DNA from: Streptomyces sp. NBC_00078
GTDB taxonomy: Bacteria > Actinomycetota > Actinomycetes > Streptomycetales > Streptomycetaceae
Direction of reading: 5' to 3'
Assembly: GCF_026343335.1 (NCBI RefSeq)
Contig: NZ_JAPELX010000001.1
Coordinates: 6,634,001-6,698,000 of the forward strand
DNA: 64,000 bases
Each line of letters starts with the position of its first letter. Position 1 is the stretch's first letter. A program made the translations under genes and the position numbers. Shown piece after piece: positions 17,539-24,893 of this stretch. The notes below the pieces were generated by a model. The model was not told where the DNA came from and ran no database searches. It saw only the letters and a program-made list of their open reading frames with translations.

Positions 17539-17641
17539 GCCCGTCGAGCCCTTGACCGGCCGGCCGTCGGCCGAATCCAAACCGGGATCCCGGGCCGACG
17601 GAACGTACGCCGTCGGTCCGGGCTCTTCCCCCGTGAGCGTC

Positions 17642-18244
17642 ATGAGTGCCACGTGCGCCACGTGCGCCACGTGCGCCACGTGCGCCACGTGCGCTTTGAG
17701 AGTGGTGAACGCCACGAGTCCCCCCGCAAGTGCCCCACGACCCGGGAGAACGTTGAAACGGTCCCGCGAGAAGGCCGCGTCCGAGCTGTTCGCCGCCCTC
17801 TACCCGCGTCTCGCCGGCTGGGTCCGCCGGCTGGTCGACGACGACGAGACGGCGCATGAGATCGCCTCGGAGGCGTTCACCCGGCTCTGGGCGCGCTGGA
17901 CGGCCGTCGCGGAGCCGCGCGGTTTTCTCTACGTCACCGCGGCCAACCTCGTCCGGGACCACTGGCGCAAGCTGGAGCGCGAACGCAGAGCCGTACGCCG
18001 GGCGACCACCGAGGCCGCGGTGACCCCGCATCCCGAGCAGGCCGACCCCTCGGTGCGCCTGCTCGTGCAGTCCCTCCCGGAACGACTGCGCATCCCGATC
18101 CTCCTGCACTACTACGCTGACATGCCGATCCGGGAGGTGTCCGTGCTCACCGGACGCAAGGAAGGAACCGTCAAGGCCGACCTCCACGCGGCCCGCGAAC
18201 TGCTCCGCGCCCACCTGAGGAGAAGCCTTGATCACACACTCTGA
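17642..18244 (+). CDS. ECF-type RNA polymerase sigma factor
   Basis: About 200 residues from the ATG at 17642, or 163 from the TTG at 17753, which has a better Shine-Dalgarno (GGGAGA). Region 2 is visible as LFAALYPRLAGWVRRLVDDD, HEIASEAFTRLWARW and NLVRDHWRKLERERR; region 4 as SLPERLRIPILLHYYADMPI with the HTH VLTGRKEGTVKADLHAAREL. The gene after it, overlapping by 17 bases, encodes a single-pass membrane protein that may be its regulator. If the ATG is used, the protein begins with a run of Ala-Thr-Cys units from a 9-bp tandem repeat. The target promoters are unknown. Confidence 0.85.
   Translation: MSATCATCATCATCATCALRVVNATSPPASAPRPGRTLKRSREKAASELFAALYPRLAGWVRRLVDDDETAHEIASEAFTRLWARWTAVAEPRGFLYVTAANLVRDHWRKLERERRAVRRATTEAAVTPHPEQADPSVRLLVQSLPERLRIPILLHYYADMPIREVSVLTGRKEGTVKADLHAARELLRAHLRRSLDHTL
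17648..17692 (+). repeat. Five perfect copies of the 9-bp unit GCCACGTGC
   Basis: Each unit contains the palindrome CACGTG. The array lies just after a candidate ATG for the sigma-factor gene and would encode (Ala-Thr-Cys)x5. If the sigma gene starts at 17753, the array is in its leader instead. Confidence 0.9.
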
Positions 18245-18767
18245 CGAGGGCCCGGACCACGACCCCGACGACCCGCTCACCGTCATCCTGCGGCCCCCCG
18301 CCGAACATCTCGGCCCACCCCCCGGCCACTACGAGGCGATCCGCCGCGGCGCGTCCCGCCGCAGGATGCTGCGCGCGGCCGCCGGTGCGGCCCTGACCTG
18401 CGGTGTCGCCGCCCTGGTCGTACTGCCGCTGCGCCTGACGGCCTCCGACGCGCCCGGCTCCCCGACGGTGCCTCTCGCCCCGCCCCCGGCGAGCAGCCCC
18501 TCGAACCCGCCGCCCCGGACGGCGACGCCCGCACCGTCGAGTGCCGGGCCCGGCCAGTCGTCCCGTTCCGCCCCGCCGACCGCCGGACCGACCGCCGGAC
18601 CGACCGCCGGACCGAGCGCCGGACCGACCAGAGAGCCGAGCGCGGCCGAACCGTCCAGCCCCACCGTCGCGCCGGTTACTCCGATACCCTCCCGATCCGC
18701 CTCCGTCCAGCCGTCCGCGCCCGGGTCCCGGGCCGTCGCGACGCCGTCGAGCGCGCCCCGCCGGTAG
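18228..18767 (+). CDS. Single-pass membrane protein, possible partner of the ECF sigma factor
   Basis: 179 residues from a TTG that follows GAGGAGA and overlaps the sigma gene. A short cytoplasmic N-terminus (about 1-45, with SRRRMLRAAAG) is followed by one membrane segment (about 48-70) and a long Pro/Ser/Thr/Ala-rich extracytoplasmic tail carrying the repeat PTAG (from a 12-bp DNA repeat near 18577-18625). No zinc-binding HxxxCxxC motif is present, so it is not a classical ZAS anti-sigma factor. A role in sigma regulation is an inference from overlap and topology. I do not recognise the family. Confidence 0.65.
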   Translation: MITHSDEGPDHDPDDPLTVILRPPAEHLGPPPGHYEAIRRGASRRRMLRAAAGAALTCGVAALVVLPLRLTASDAPGSPTVPLAPPPASSPSNPPPRTATPAPSSAGPGQSSRSAPPTAGPTAGPTAGPSAGPTREPSAAEPSSPTVAPVTPIPSRSASVQPSAPGSRAVATPSSAPRR

Positions 18768-19205
18768 CCACCACGGAAGCGAGGTGGCTCGCGCGGGACG
18801 GTTGTGAACACGTTCTGCGGACCGATCCGCTGCATCCCCTTCCGGTGGACGGTGGCCGGCATGTCCTTCGGCGTCTTCGGCGTCTTCGGTGTGCTCCCGT
18901 CATCTGCACTGCTCCCGCTGTACGTCGTCCGGAAGAAGATCAAGCGACGGGAGACGCTGACCGCTGCCCCGGATCCCGGCCCGGTGGCGCTGCTTGAGGG
19001 CGGCCTGCACGATCCGCTCGGCGAAAAAAGTGTTATCCCGTCAGCCTCCAGCCCGTCTCCCCTCGCGACCCCCGTTTCCCCCACACCCGGGAGCTCCCTT
19101 GCACCGCCCGCACCGGGACCGCACCGTGACCTCGGACATGGCCGCATGCCCGGGCCGAGCTGAGAAGGTGCGGTCGGACGGCGTATGACCTGGGAGGGGG
19201 CAGAC
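18768..19205. other. 438-bp region without a gene I can support
   Basis: A 119-codon open frame (18804-19163) starts with GTG and has a possible membrane segment, but its second half is Pro/Ser-rich and lacks a ribosome binding site, so I do not call it. It contains a short repeat, TTCGGCGTC, three times near 18866-18892. The A-rich stretch GCGAAAAAAGTGTTATCCCG at 19021-19040 may belong to the promoter of the next gene. Confidence 0.5.
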
Positions 19206-20870
19206 GTGGGAGACAGGGCCGGGCGGGAGTGGCGTGCCACCATCGCCGCCGCGCAGGCCGGTGACCGGCACGCGTTGGAGGAACTCGTCGCCGGCTGGCT
19301 GCCGCTGGTCTACAACGTCGTCGGCCGCGCCCTGAACGGCCACGCCGACGTCGACGACGTCGTGCAGGAGACCATGCTGCGGGCCGTCGGCAACCTCGGC
19401 TCACTGCGCGACCCGGACAGCTTCCGGTCCTGGCTGATGGCGATCGCCATGCGGCAGATACTTGACCGGGCGCGCCGCAGAGCCACCCGGCAACTGGACG
19501 AGAGCGCCGCCAGGGAGGCCACCGACTTCGCCGAACTTACCGTGCTGCGACTCCAGTTGGAGGGCCAGCGGCGCGAGGTGGCGGAGGCGGTGCGCTGGCT
19601 GGACGACGAGGACCGCCAACTGCTGTCCCTGTGGTGGCTGGAGGTCGCGGGCGAGCTGACCCGGCGCGACCTGGCGGCGGCCGTCGGCATCAGCCGGCAG
19701 CACGCCGCCGTACGCGTCCAGCGGATGAAGGAACGCCTGGAGACCTCGCGCGGGATCGTGCGCGCACTGGACGGGGCGTGCCCCGCACTGCGGGAGCTGA
19801 CCGGCCGCTGGGACGGGCGGCCCGACTCGGTCTGGCGCAAGCGGCTGGCCCGGCACATCAGGGGCTGCGCCTACTGCGGCGACGCGCGCACGTCCGTCGT
19901 ACCGGCGGAGCGGCTCCTGGTCGGCATCGCGCTCGTACCGGTCCCGGCCGGCTTCACCCTGTCGCTGGCTCTCGGCGGCAAGACGGCGGCGGCCGCCACC
20001 TCCGTCGGCTGGTCCGCCAAGGTGCTCGGCATCCTGGCCAAGCCCGCGGTCGCCGTCACGGCGGCGGCGACCGTCGTCGCGGGCGGCGCGTACGTCGTCA
20101 CGCAGACCCCGGGCACCCCGCCCCCGCACGCGGCGGTCACCCCCACTACGGCGAGCACCCACCGCCCGCCGCCCCCTTCCGCCTCGCCCACGCCCTCCCC
20201 GTCGCCCTCGGTGTCCCCCTCCGTGGCGAAGCAGAAGACCGAGCTCTACGGCAGCGTCGTCGACGCCGTCGACAAGGCGCCCGACCCGGACACCTCGCCC
20301 GGCGCGCTCCCGCACCGGCCCGCGTCCGGCGTCACCAGCACCGGCGGGGCGCACGCCGTGATGAACCACCGCGGCGACAGCGTGACGCTCACCGGCCAGG
20401 GCTATGTCCTGGTCCGCTGGCAGATCTCACCGCAGTACCGGTCGGGCGGCCTGGTCATGCCTGCCTGGACCGGCCTGAAGGGAAAGCTCTTCCACGTGGC
20501 CTCGGGCGGCGGCCGCCGGATGGATGACCACGTCAGCGACACCGACCGCTCCGCCACCGGCATGGGCGACTCGACCGTCGGCTACGCCGTACCGCAGGCC
20601 GGCACCCAGCAGATGTGGCAGAACGAGTACTTCTACCTCGACGGCGGCGTCACCCTCACCGTGAACGAGCGCGGCGCCGACTACGGCCTGAGCGTCTTCC
20701 CGACCACCTGGGACGCGGTGGAGAAGGACGTCACGGCCGGCCCCGACCAGGGCGCGAGGCGCTACGGACTGGTCCGCGACACCGGCAGGGACGACACTCC
20801 GGTCCCGCAGTACGTGACCCGTGCGACGCCGGCCGATCCGGCGACGGTGGCTCAGCGCTCGCGGGTGTAG
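19206..20870 (+). CDS. ECF sigma factor fused to a zinc-finger anti-sigma-like, membrane-anchored C-terminus
   Basis: 554 residues. Residues about 5-85 are sigma region 2 (LPLVYNVVGRAL, DVDDVVQETMLRAVGN, FRSWLMAIAMRQILDRARR); about 125-180 are region 4 (WLDDEDRQLLSLWW and the HTH RRDLAAAVGISRQHAAVRVQ). Near residue 217 HIRGCAYC matches the HX3CX2C signature of ZAS anti-sigma domains. A hydrophobic helix (about 272-296), a Pro/Ser/Thr linker and a 200-residue outer domain with a conserved-looking FYLDGGVTLTVNERG segment follow. So sensor, anchor, anti-sigma-like element and sigma are one chain. GTG at 19206 is preferred to ATG at 19185 because GGAGGGGG is correctly spaced. Its 3' end overlaps the convergent GDPD gene by 19 bases. 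Confidence 0.85.
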   Translation: MGDRAGREWRATIAAAQAGDRHALEELVAGWLPLVYNVVGRALNGHADVDDVVQETMLRAVGNLGSLRDPDSFRSWLMAIAMRQILDRARRRATRQLDESAAREATDFAELTVLRLQLEGQRREVAEAVRWLDDEDRQLLSLWWLEVAGELTRRDLAAAVGISRQHAAVRVQRMKERLETSRGIVRALDGACPALRELTGRWDGRPDSVWRKRLARHIRGCAYCGDARTSVVPAERLLVGIALVPVPAGFTLSLALGGKTAAAATSVGWSAKVLGILAKPAVAVTAAATVVAGGAYVVTQTPGTPPPHAAVTPTTASTHRPPPPSASPTPSPSPSVSPSVAKQKTELYGSVVDAVDKAPDPDTSPGALPHRPASGVTSTGGAHAVMNHRGDSVTLTGQGYVLVRWQISPQYRSGGLVMPAWTGLKGKLFHVASGGGRRMDDHVSDTDRSATGMGDSTVGYAVPQAGTQQMWQNEYFYLDGGVTLTVNERGADYGLSVFPTTWDAVEKDVTAGPDQGARRYGLVRDTGRDDTPVPQYVTRATPADPATVAQRSRV

Positions 20871-21553
20871 CCGCCGTAGCGCAGAGCGCACAGGACATCG
20901 ACGCGGTTGGTCGTGATCGAGTCGACGCCGAGGCCGATGAGGCGGCGCATGGAACGGCGCGTGTCCGGCGTCCACACGGACAGCAGGTAGCCGTCGTGGT
21001 GGACGCGGGCGGCCAGCTCGCGACTGACCAGGGAGAAGCGGTAGTTGAGCCAGCGCGGCTTCACCGCCGAGAGCAGCGCGGGGCGCGGGGGCGCCAGGCT
21101 GGTGCAGGTCAGGGCGATCTCGGCGGACGGGTCGGCGGCGCGGACGGCGAGCATCGCGGCGGAGCCCGCGGTGTAGTAGACGCGCTCGGCCGCCCCGGCC
21201 TCCCGTACGGCGTCCACGACGCGGCGCGCCGCCCGTACGTCCCGTATCCCCGGCAGGTCCAGCATCAGCCGGGTGCCGTCAGCGGCGGCCAGCGCCTCCG
21301 CGAGCGTCGGCACCCGGCCGTCGGTGAGCCCGCGCACCTCGTCCGCCGACAGGGAGCCGAGGGGCCGCTCGTGCTCCCACAGCCGTTTCAGCGTCGCGTC
21401 GTGCAGGAGCACGGGGACACCGTCCTTGGTGAGTCGTACGTCGATCTCGACGGCGTCCGCGCCCCGGTCGAGCGCGGAACGCAGCGAGTCGATCGTGTTC
21501 TCGCGGACGCGGTAGGGGTCGCCGCGGTGGGCCACGGCGGTCACGTTCTGCAT
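20852..21553 (-). CDS. Glycerophosphodiester phosphodiesterase
   Basis: A 233-residue GDPD-family enzyme that hydrolyses glycerophosphodiesters to glycerol 3-phosphate and an alcohol. The family residues are visible: AVAHRGDPYRVRENTIDSL at the N-terminus (HRG and EN pair), the metal-binding AVEIDVRLTKDGVPVLLHDA block, and the C-terminal VWTPDTRRSMRRLIGLGVD with SITTNRVD. It has no signal peptide and is probably cytosolic. It is followed on the same strand by adenosine deaminase 20 bases upstream, although the order suggests the deaminase promoter drives both. Confidence 0.92.
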   Translation of the reverse strand: MQNVTAVAHRGDPYRVRENTIDSLRSALDRGADAVEIDVRLTKDGVPVLLHDATLKRLWEHERPLGSLSADEVRGLTDGRVPTLAEALAAADGTRLMLDLPGIRDVRAARRVVDAVREAGAAERVYYTAGSAAMLAVRAADPSAEIALTCTSLAPPRPALLSAVKPRWLNYRFSLVSRELAARVHHDGYLLSVWTPDTRRSMRRLIGLGVDSITTNRVDVLCALRYGGYTRER

Positions 21554-21572
21554 GGCCCCATTGTGGAGGGCG

Positions 21573-22637
21573 TCAGGGGGCGAGCCACGCCGAGGTGTAG
21601 CTGTCGATCTCCTCGCGGATCCGGACCTTGCCCGCCTCGTCCAGGAAGGAGGCGTCGACGGCGCTCCTGGCGAGGGCCGCGAGACCCTGTTCGTCGAGCT
21701 TCAGCAGGCGGGCGGCGACCGCGTACTCGTTGTTGAGGTCGGTGCCGAACATGGGCGGGTCGTCGGAGTTGATCGTGATGACGACCCCGGCCTTGGCGAA
21801 CTCCTTGACCGGGTGCTCGTCCAGGGTGCGGACCGCGCGCGTGGCGATGTTCGACGTCGGGCAGACCTCCAGCGGAATCCGGTGCTCGGCAAGGTGCGCG
21901 AGGAGCTTCGGGTCCTGGAAGGAACTGGTGCCGTGTCCGATGCGCTCGGCATGCAGGTGAGTGAGGGCGTCCCACACCGTCTCGGGGCCGGTGGTCTCCC
22001 CGGCGTGCGGCACGGAACGCAGACCGGCGGCGACGGCCCGGTCGAAGTACGGCTTGAACTGCGGCCGCGGCACCCCGATCTCGGGCCCACCGAGCCCGAA
22101 CGACACCAGCCCCTCCGGCCGCAGCCGGTCGTCGGTCGCGAGCCGCGTCGTCTCCTCAGCCGCCTCCAGGCCGGCCTCGCCGGGAATGTCGAAGCACCAG
22201 CGCAGTACGGTCCCGAACTCGGCCTCGGCCGCCTTGCGCGCGTCCTCGATCGCGTCCATGAAGGCACGCTCGTCGATGTTGCGCCGGGTCGAGGACCACG
22301 GCGTGATGGTCAGCTCGGCGTACCGCACCTGCTGCCGGGCCAGATCCCGGGCCACCTCGTACGTCAGCAGCCGTACGTCCTCCGGGGTGCGGATCAGGTC
22401 GACGACCGACAGATATACGTCGATGAAGTGCGCGAAGTCCGTGAAGGTGAAGTAGTCGACCAGTGCCTCGGGGTCGGTGGGCACCTTGGAGTCGGGGTGC
22501 CGGGCGGCGAGTTCCGAGACGATCCGGGGGGAGGCGGAGCCGACGTGGTGGACGTGCAGTTCTGCCTTGGGCAGTCCGGCGATGAAGGCGTGCAGGTCAC
22601 GCGGCACGACAGCGGACACGTCGAGATGCTCGGTCAA
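21573..22637 (-). CDS. add: Adenosine deaminase
   Basis: 354 residues. It hydrolyses adenosine or deoxyadenosine to inosine and ammonia in purine salvage. Zinc and catalytic motifs: ELHVHHVGS (HxH), HAGE (general acid Glu region), ERIGHGTS, EVCPTSN and NSDDPPMFGT. The TTG at 22637 follows GGGGAGGA with correct spacing and gives a normal N-terminus (MTEHLDVSAVVPRDLHAFIA); the open frame extends 250 codons further upstream through low-complexity DNA and that extension was rejected. It precedes the GDPD gene by about 20 bases, so the two probably form an operon. Confidence 0.93.
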   Translation of the reverse strand: MTEHLDVSAVVPRDLHAFIAGLPKAELHVHHVGSASPRIVSELAARHPDSKVPTDPEALVDYFTFTDFAHFIDVYLSVVDLIRTPEDVRLLTYEVARDLARQQVRYAELTITPWSSTRRNIDERAFMDAIEDARKAAEAEFGTVLRWCFDIPGEAGLEAAEETTRLATDDRLRPEGLVSFGLGGPEIGVPRPQFKPYFDRAVAAGLRSVPHAGETTGPETVWDALTHLHAERIGHGTSSFQDPKLLAHLAEHRIPLEVCPTSNIATRAVRTLDEHPVKEFAKAGVVITINSDDPPMFGTDLNNEYAVAARLLKLDEQGLAALARSAVDASFLDEAGKVRIREEIDSYTSAWLAP

Positions 22638-22953
22638 GAGTTCCTCCCCGGAACGGCGCCCCGGGCGGCTTCGGCGCTTCGGCCTGGCGGGGCGCGGGTG
22701 ATCGGCTGATCGGTGGGTCAGGATCATCGTAGGCCGGGGGCTCGGTTCGCGGTGTGGGGGTGTGGTCGCGTGGGACAGGGCGGGGCGGGGCGGGGTGAGG
22801 CAGGGCAGACAGGGCGGGGCGGGCGCCGGGCCCCGGGCCATGGGCCCCGAGCCCCGAGCCCCGAGCCATGGGCCATGGGCCATGGGCCACGGTCCGGGGC
22901 CTCCCGGCTCGGGCCGTAGCATGACGGAACGTTCGACAGAGGGGATTACGTGC
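22638..22953. other. Divergent intergenic region with short tandem repeats
   Basis: Between add and the DUF4190-type gene. It holds G-rich runs (GGGGCGGGGCGGGGTGAGG near 22782-22800) and, from about 22831 to 22895, tandem GGGCC-, GAGCCCC- and CATGGGC-type units (three copies each of GAGCCCC and of CATGGGC). Promoters for both genes must lie here, but I cannot place them. Confidence 0.6.
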
Positions 22954-23865
22954 ATGTCCGACGACGCGCAGACGCCGGCCGCCCGCGACCCGTGGGCCGC
23001 ACCGTCGGAGGCAGGCTCGCGCGACGCGGCCCCCAAGGTCCCGCTGGCCAAGCCGGACCGCCCCGCCGCCCCCGTCCCGGAACCGAACCCCTGGGCATCA
23101 CCGGCGACCGACGCCCAGGCGGGCCCCGGCCACACGGTCGCAGGCCAGGGAGCCGGGTACACGGTCGCCGGGCACGGCCCGGGTGAGGGGGCCGACGAGC
23201 CCGGCCCGGCCAGCCCGCCGCGGCCTTCCGTCCATGACCAGCTGACGGTCACGTCCTTGCCCGGCATCGACGACACACCGCCCCCCTCCCAGCCCTGGGC
23301 CGCCCCCTTCACCCCACAGGGCCCGACGCCCCCGATGGGCGGTCCGGTCAATCCGTTCGCCCCGCCCGGCGGGATGCCTCCGATGGGCGCTCCGGCCAAT
23401 CCGTTCGCCCCGCCCGGCCCCGTGGCGCACGCAAGCGGCTCTGCCGCCCCCTTCGCCCCTCATGCCCACGGCGAGCCGATCCCGCCGCCGCCCATCGCCC
23501 CTGACGGCCCCGGCCAGGTCCCGTACGGCTACGGCTATCCGCCCCAGGCCGGTTACGGCGGACCCCTCCCGCAGTCCCAGGGCGCACCCGGCTACTACAA
23601 CTGGCCCGGCATGACGCCCATGCCCAGGAACGGCATGGGCACCGCCGCCCTCGTGCTCGGCATCATCGCGGTGGTCGTCTTCTGTCTGTGGCCGATCGCC
23701 GTCGTGCTGGGTGTACTGGCTGTGATCTTCGGCGTGATCGGCCGCGGCAGGGCGCGCCGGGGCGAGTCGACGAACCCTGGTCAGGCCCTCGCGGGGATCA
23801 TCTGCGGCGCCGTGGGCACCGTGCTCGGCGCGGTCATGATCGCGGCCTGGATCGCCCACCTCTGA
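22954..23865 (+). CDS. DUF4190-domain membrane protein with a Pro-rich N-terminus
   Basis: 303 residues. Residues 1-215 are Pro/Ala/Gly-rich and disordered in appearance, with repeated GxPxNPFAPPG motifs; the C-terminal 85 residues contain two membrane segments (AALVLGIIAVVVFCLWPIAV and a second ending IAAWIAHL) separated by a basic IGRGRARRGES loop. This is the DUF4190 pattern common in Streptomyces. The ATG at 22954 is preceded by GAGGGG; earlier in-frame starts lie in repeat DNA. The function is unknown. Confidence 0.8.
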   Translation: MSDDAQTPAARDPWAAPSEAGSRDAAPKVPLAKPDRPAAPVPEPNPWASPATDAQAGPGHTVAGQGAGYTVAGHGPGEGADEPGPASPPRPSVHDQLTVTSLPGIDDTPPPSQPWAAPFTPQGPTPPMGGPVNPFAPPGGMPPMGAPANPFAPPGPVAHASGSAAPFAPHAHGEPIPPPPIAPDGPGQVPYGYGYPPQAGYGGPLPQSQGAPGYYNWPGMTPMPRNGMGTAALVLGIIAVVVFCLWPIAVVLGVLAVIFGVIGRGRARRGESTNPGQALAGIICGAVGTVLGAVMIAAWIAHL

Positions 23866-23896
23866 GGGACAGGCTGCCCGGCGACGCCGGGCTCTC

Positions 23897-23952
23897 GTGG
23901 TCCCGAGCGGGTGGTCCCGAGCGGGTGGTCCCGAGCGGGTGGTCCCGAGAGG
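23897..23952 (+). repeat. Four tandem copies of a 14-bp unit GTGGTCCCGAGCGG
   Basis: The first three copies are identical and the fourth has one change (GTGGTCCCGAGAGG). A second repetitive block (24005-24110) follows, with CGCCGAGCTGGCTACGGCAC repeated at a 60-bp distance and related GCCTGCCGGCTCAGGCACC words. The second block runs into the 3' end of the convergent NADAR gene. Confidence 0.85.
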
Positions 23953-24098
23953 GTGGACCTTGTGTGTTCAGGCCGGCACCCGAGCCTGCCGGCTACGGCA
24001 CCCGCGCCGAGCTGGCTACGGCACCCTCGCCCAGTCGCACCCGCGCCTGCCGGCTCAGGCACCTCGCCGAGCTGGCTACGGCACCCGCGCCTGCCGGC

Positions 24099-24683
24099 TC
24101 AGGCACCCGCGCCCAGTCGCCCCCGCGCCTCCATCAAGGCGAACCCCAGCAGATTCGCCCCCCGCCACCGCTCCGGATCCATCGCCGCCTCGGTGTCCGC
24201 TGCCAGGCCGATGCCCCACACCCGGTCCATGGGGCTCGCCTCGACCAGGACCCGGTCGCCCGTGCCCAGCAGGAACTCCCGCAGATCCGGGTGCGCGGTG
24301 AACTTGTGGACGCTGCCCTCGACCACGATCGCGAAGCGCTCGCGCTTCCATATCTCCTCGTCGAAGCCGCGCACCAGCCGCCCCGCCTTCTTCGCGAGAG
24401 ACGGATCGTCCGCCGCCAGCACCTGCCGCTCCGCCTCCGCGTCGTCGAACAGCCGCGCCTTGGCCGCCATCATCCAGTGCTCGGCCGTCGCATACGCCGT
24501 CCCGTCCACCGTGAACGCCGCCGGCCACCACTGACTCATACAGCTCGACGCCACCCGGCCGTCCACCCGTGCCCGGTGACCCCAGAAGTGCAGATACTTG
24601 AACCGGGCGCCGGCGCGGACTTCCCTGACCAGGGCTTCCCGGGAGGCGATCCGCCCCGCGATCCCGCCCGTGCTCTCTTCCAT
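24099..24683 (-). CDS. NADAR domain protein (YbiA-like N-glycosidase family)
   Basis: 194 residues. The NADAR fold is recognised from FWGHRARVDGRV, the WWPAAFTVDGTAYATAEHWM motif, MAAKARLFDDAEA and VWGIGLAADTEA near the C-terminus. Characterised relatives cleave the N-glycosidic bond of damaged riboflavin intermediates, and others remove ADP-ribose; which of these applies here is unknown. The ATG at 24683 was preferred to an in-frame codon at 24713 because it gives the usual N-terminus. The last few codons (GRLGAGA) lie in the tandem-repeat block. Confidence 0.88.
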   Translation of the reverse strand: MEESTGGIAGRIASREALVREVRAGARFKYLHFWGHRARVDGRVASSCMSQWWPAAFTVDGTAYATAEHWMMAAKARLFDDAEAERQVLAADDPSLAKKAGRLVRGFDEEIWKRERFAIVVEGSVHKFTAHPDLREFLLGTGDRVLVEASPMDRVWGIGLAADTEAAMDPERWRGANLLGFALMEARGRLGAGA

Positions 24684-24755
24684 GCACGGGAGTTTGGCAG
24701 GCACCACTGACACTCCGTCCCTCCTATTCCGAGCTCACTCGACACCTGGTCGACA

Positions 24756-24799
24756 GATTCCGTCGCGTAACCAAAAGGCAACAACGGAATCACTTGTTG
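24756..24799 (+). promoter_or_regulatory. Candidate operator upstream of the aminobutyraldehyde dehydrogenase/pot operon
   Basis: Two overlapping inverted repeats in an unusually A-rich stretch: GATTCCGT (24756-24763) with ACGGAATC (24784-24791), and CAACAA (24779-24784) with TTGTTG (24794-24799). The start codon is 94 bases downstream. Binding by the Lrp-type or PucR-type regulator in this window is possible but untested. Confidence 0.4.
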
Positions 24800-24893
24800 G
24801 ACGGCATCAGCTCTGTCAGGATCGGCAGTCAAATCGAGCTGGAGCTACGCCACCCACCTCATGAGCCGCGGGGCGACGGCGGAGGAGAGCGAC

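Noticed and set aside
17648-17692. CRISPR-like array
   Set aside because: The units are contiguous 9-mers with no spacers, so this is a simple tandem repeat; no cas genes are present.
18804-19163. Possible 119-codon small membrane protein
   Set aside because: No ribosome binding site, Pro/Ser-rich second half and no recognised family; kept only as a note in the gap entry.
21573-23399. 608-codon version of the adenosine deaminase with a long N-terminus
   Set aside because: The extra 254 codons are Pro/Gly/Ala-rich and cross repeat DNA and the divergent gene; a TTG with a good ribosome binding site gives the normal enzyme.
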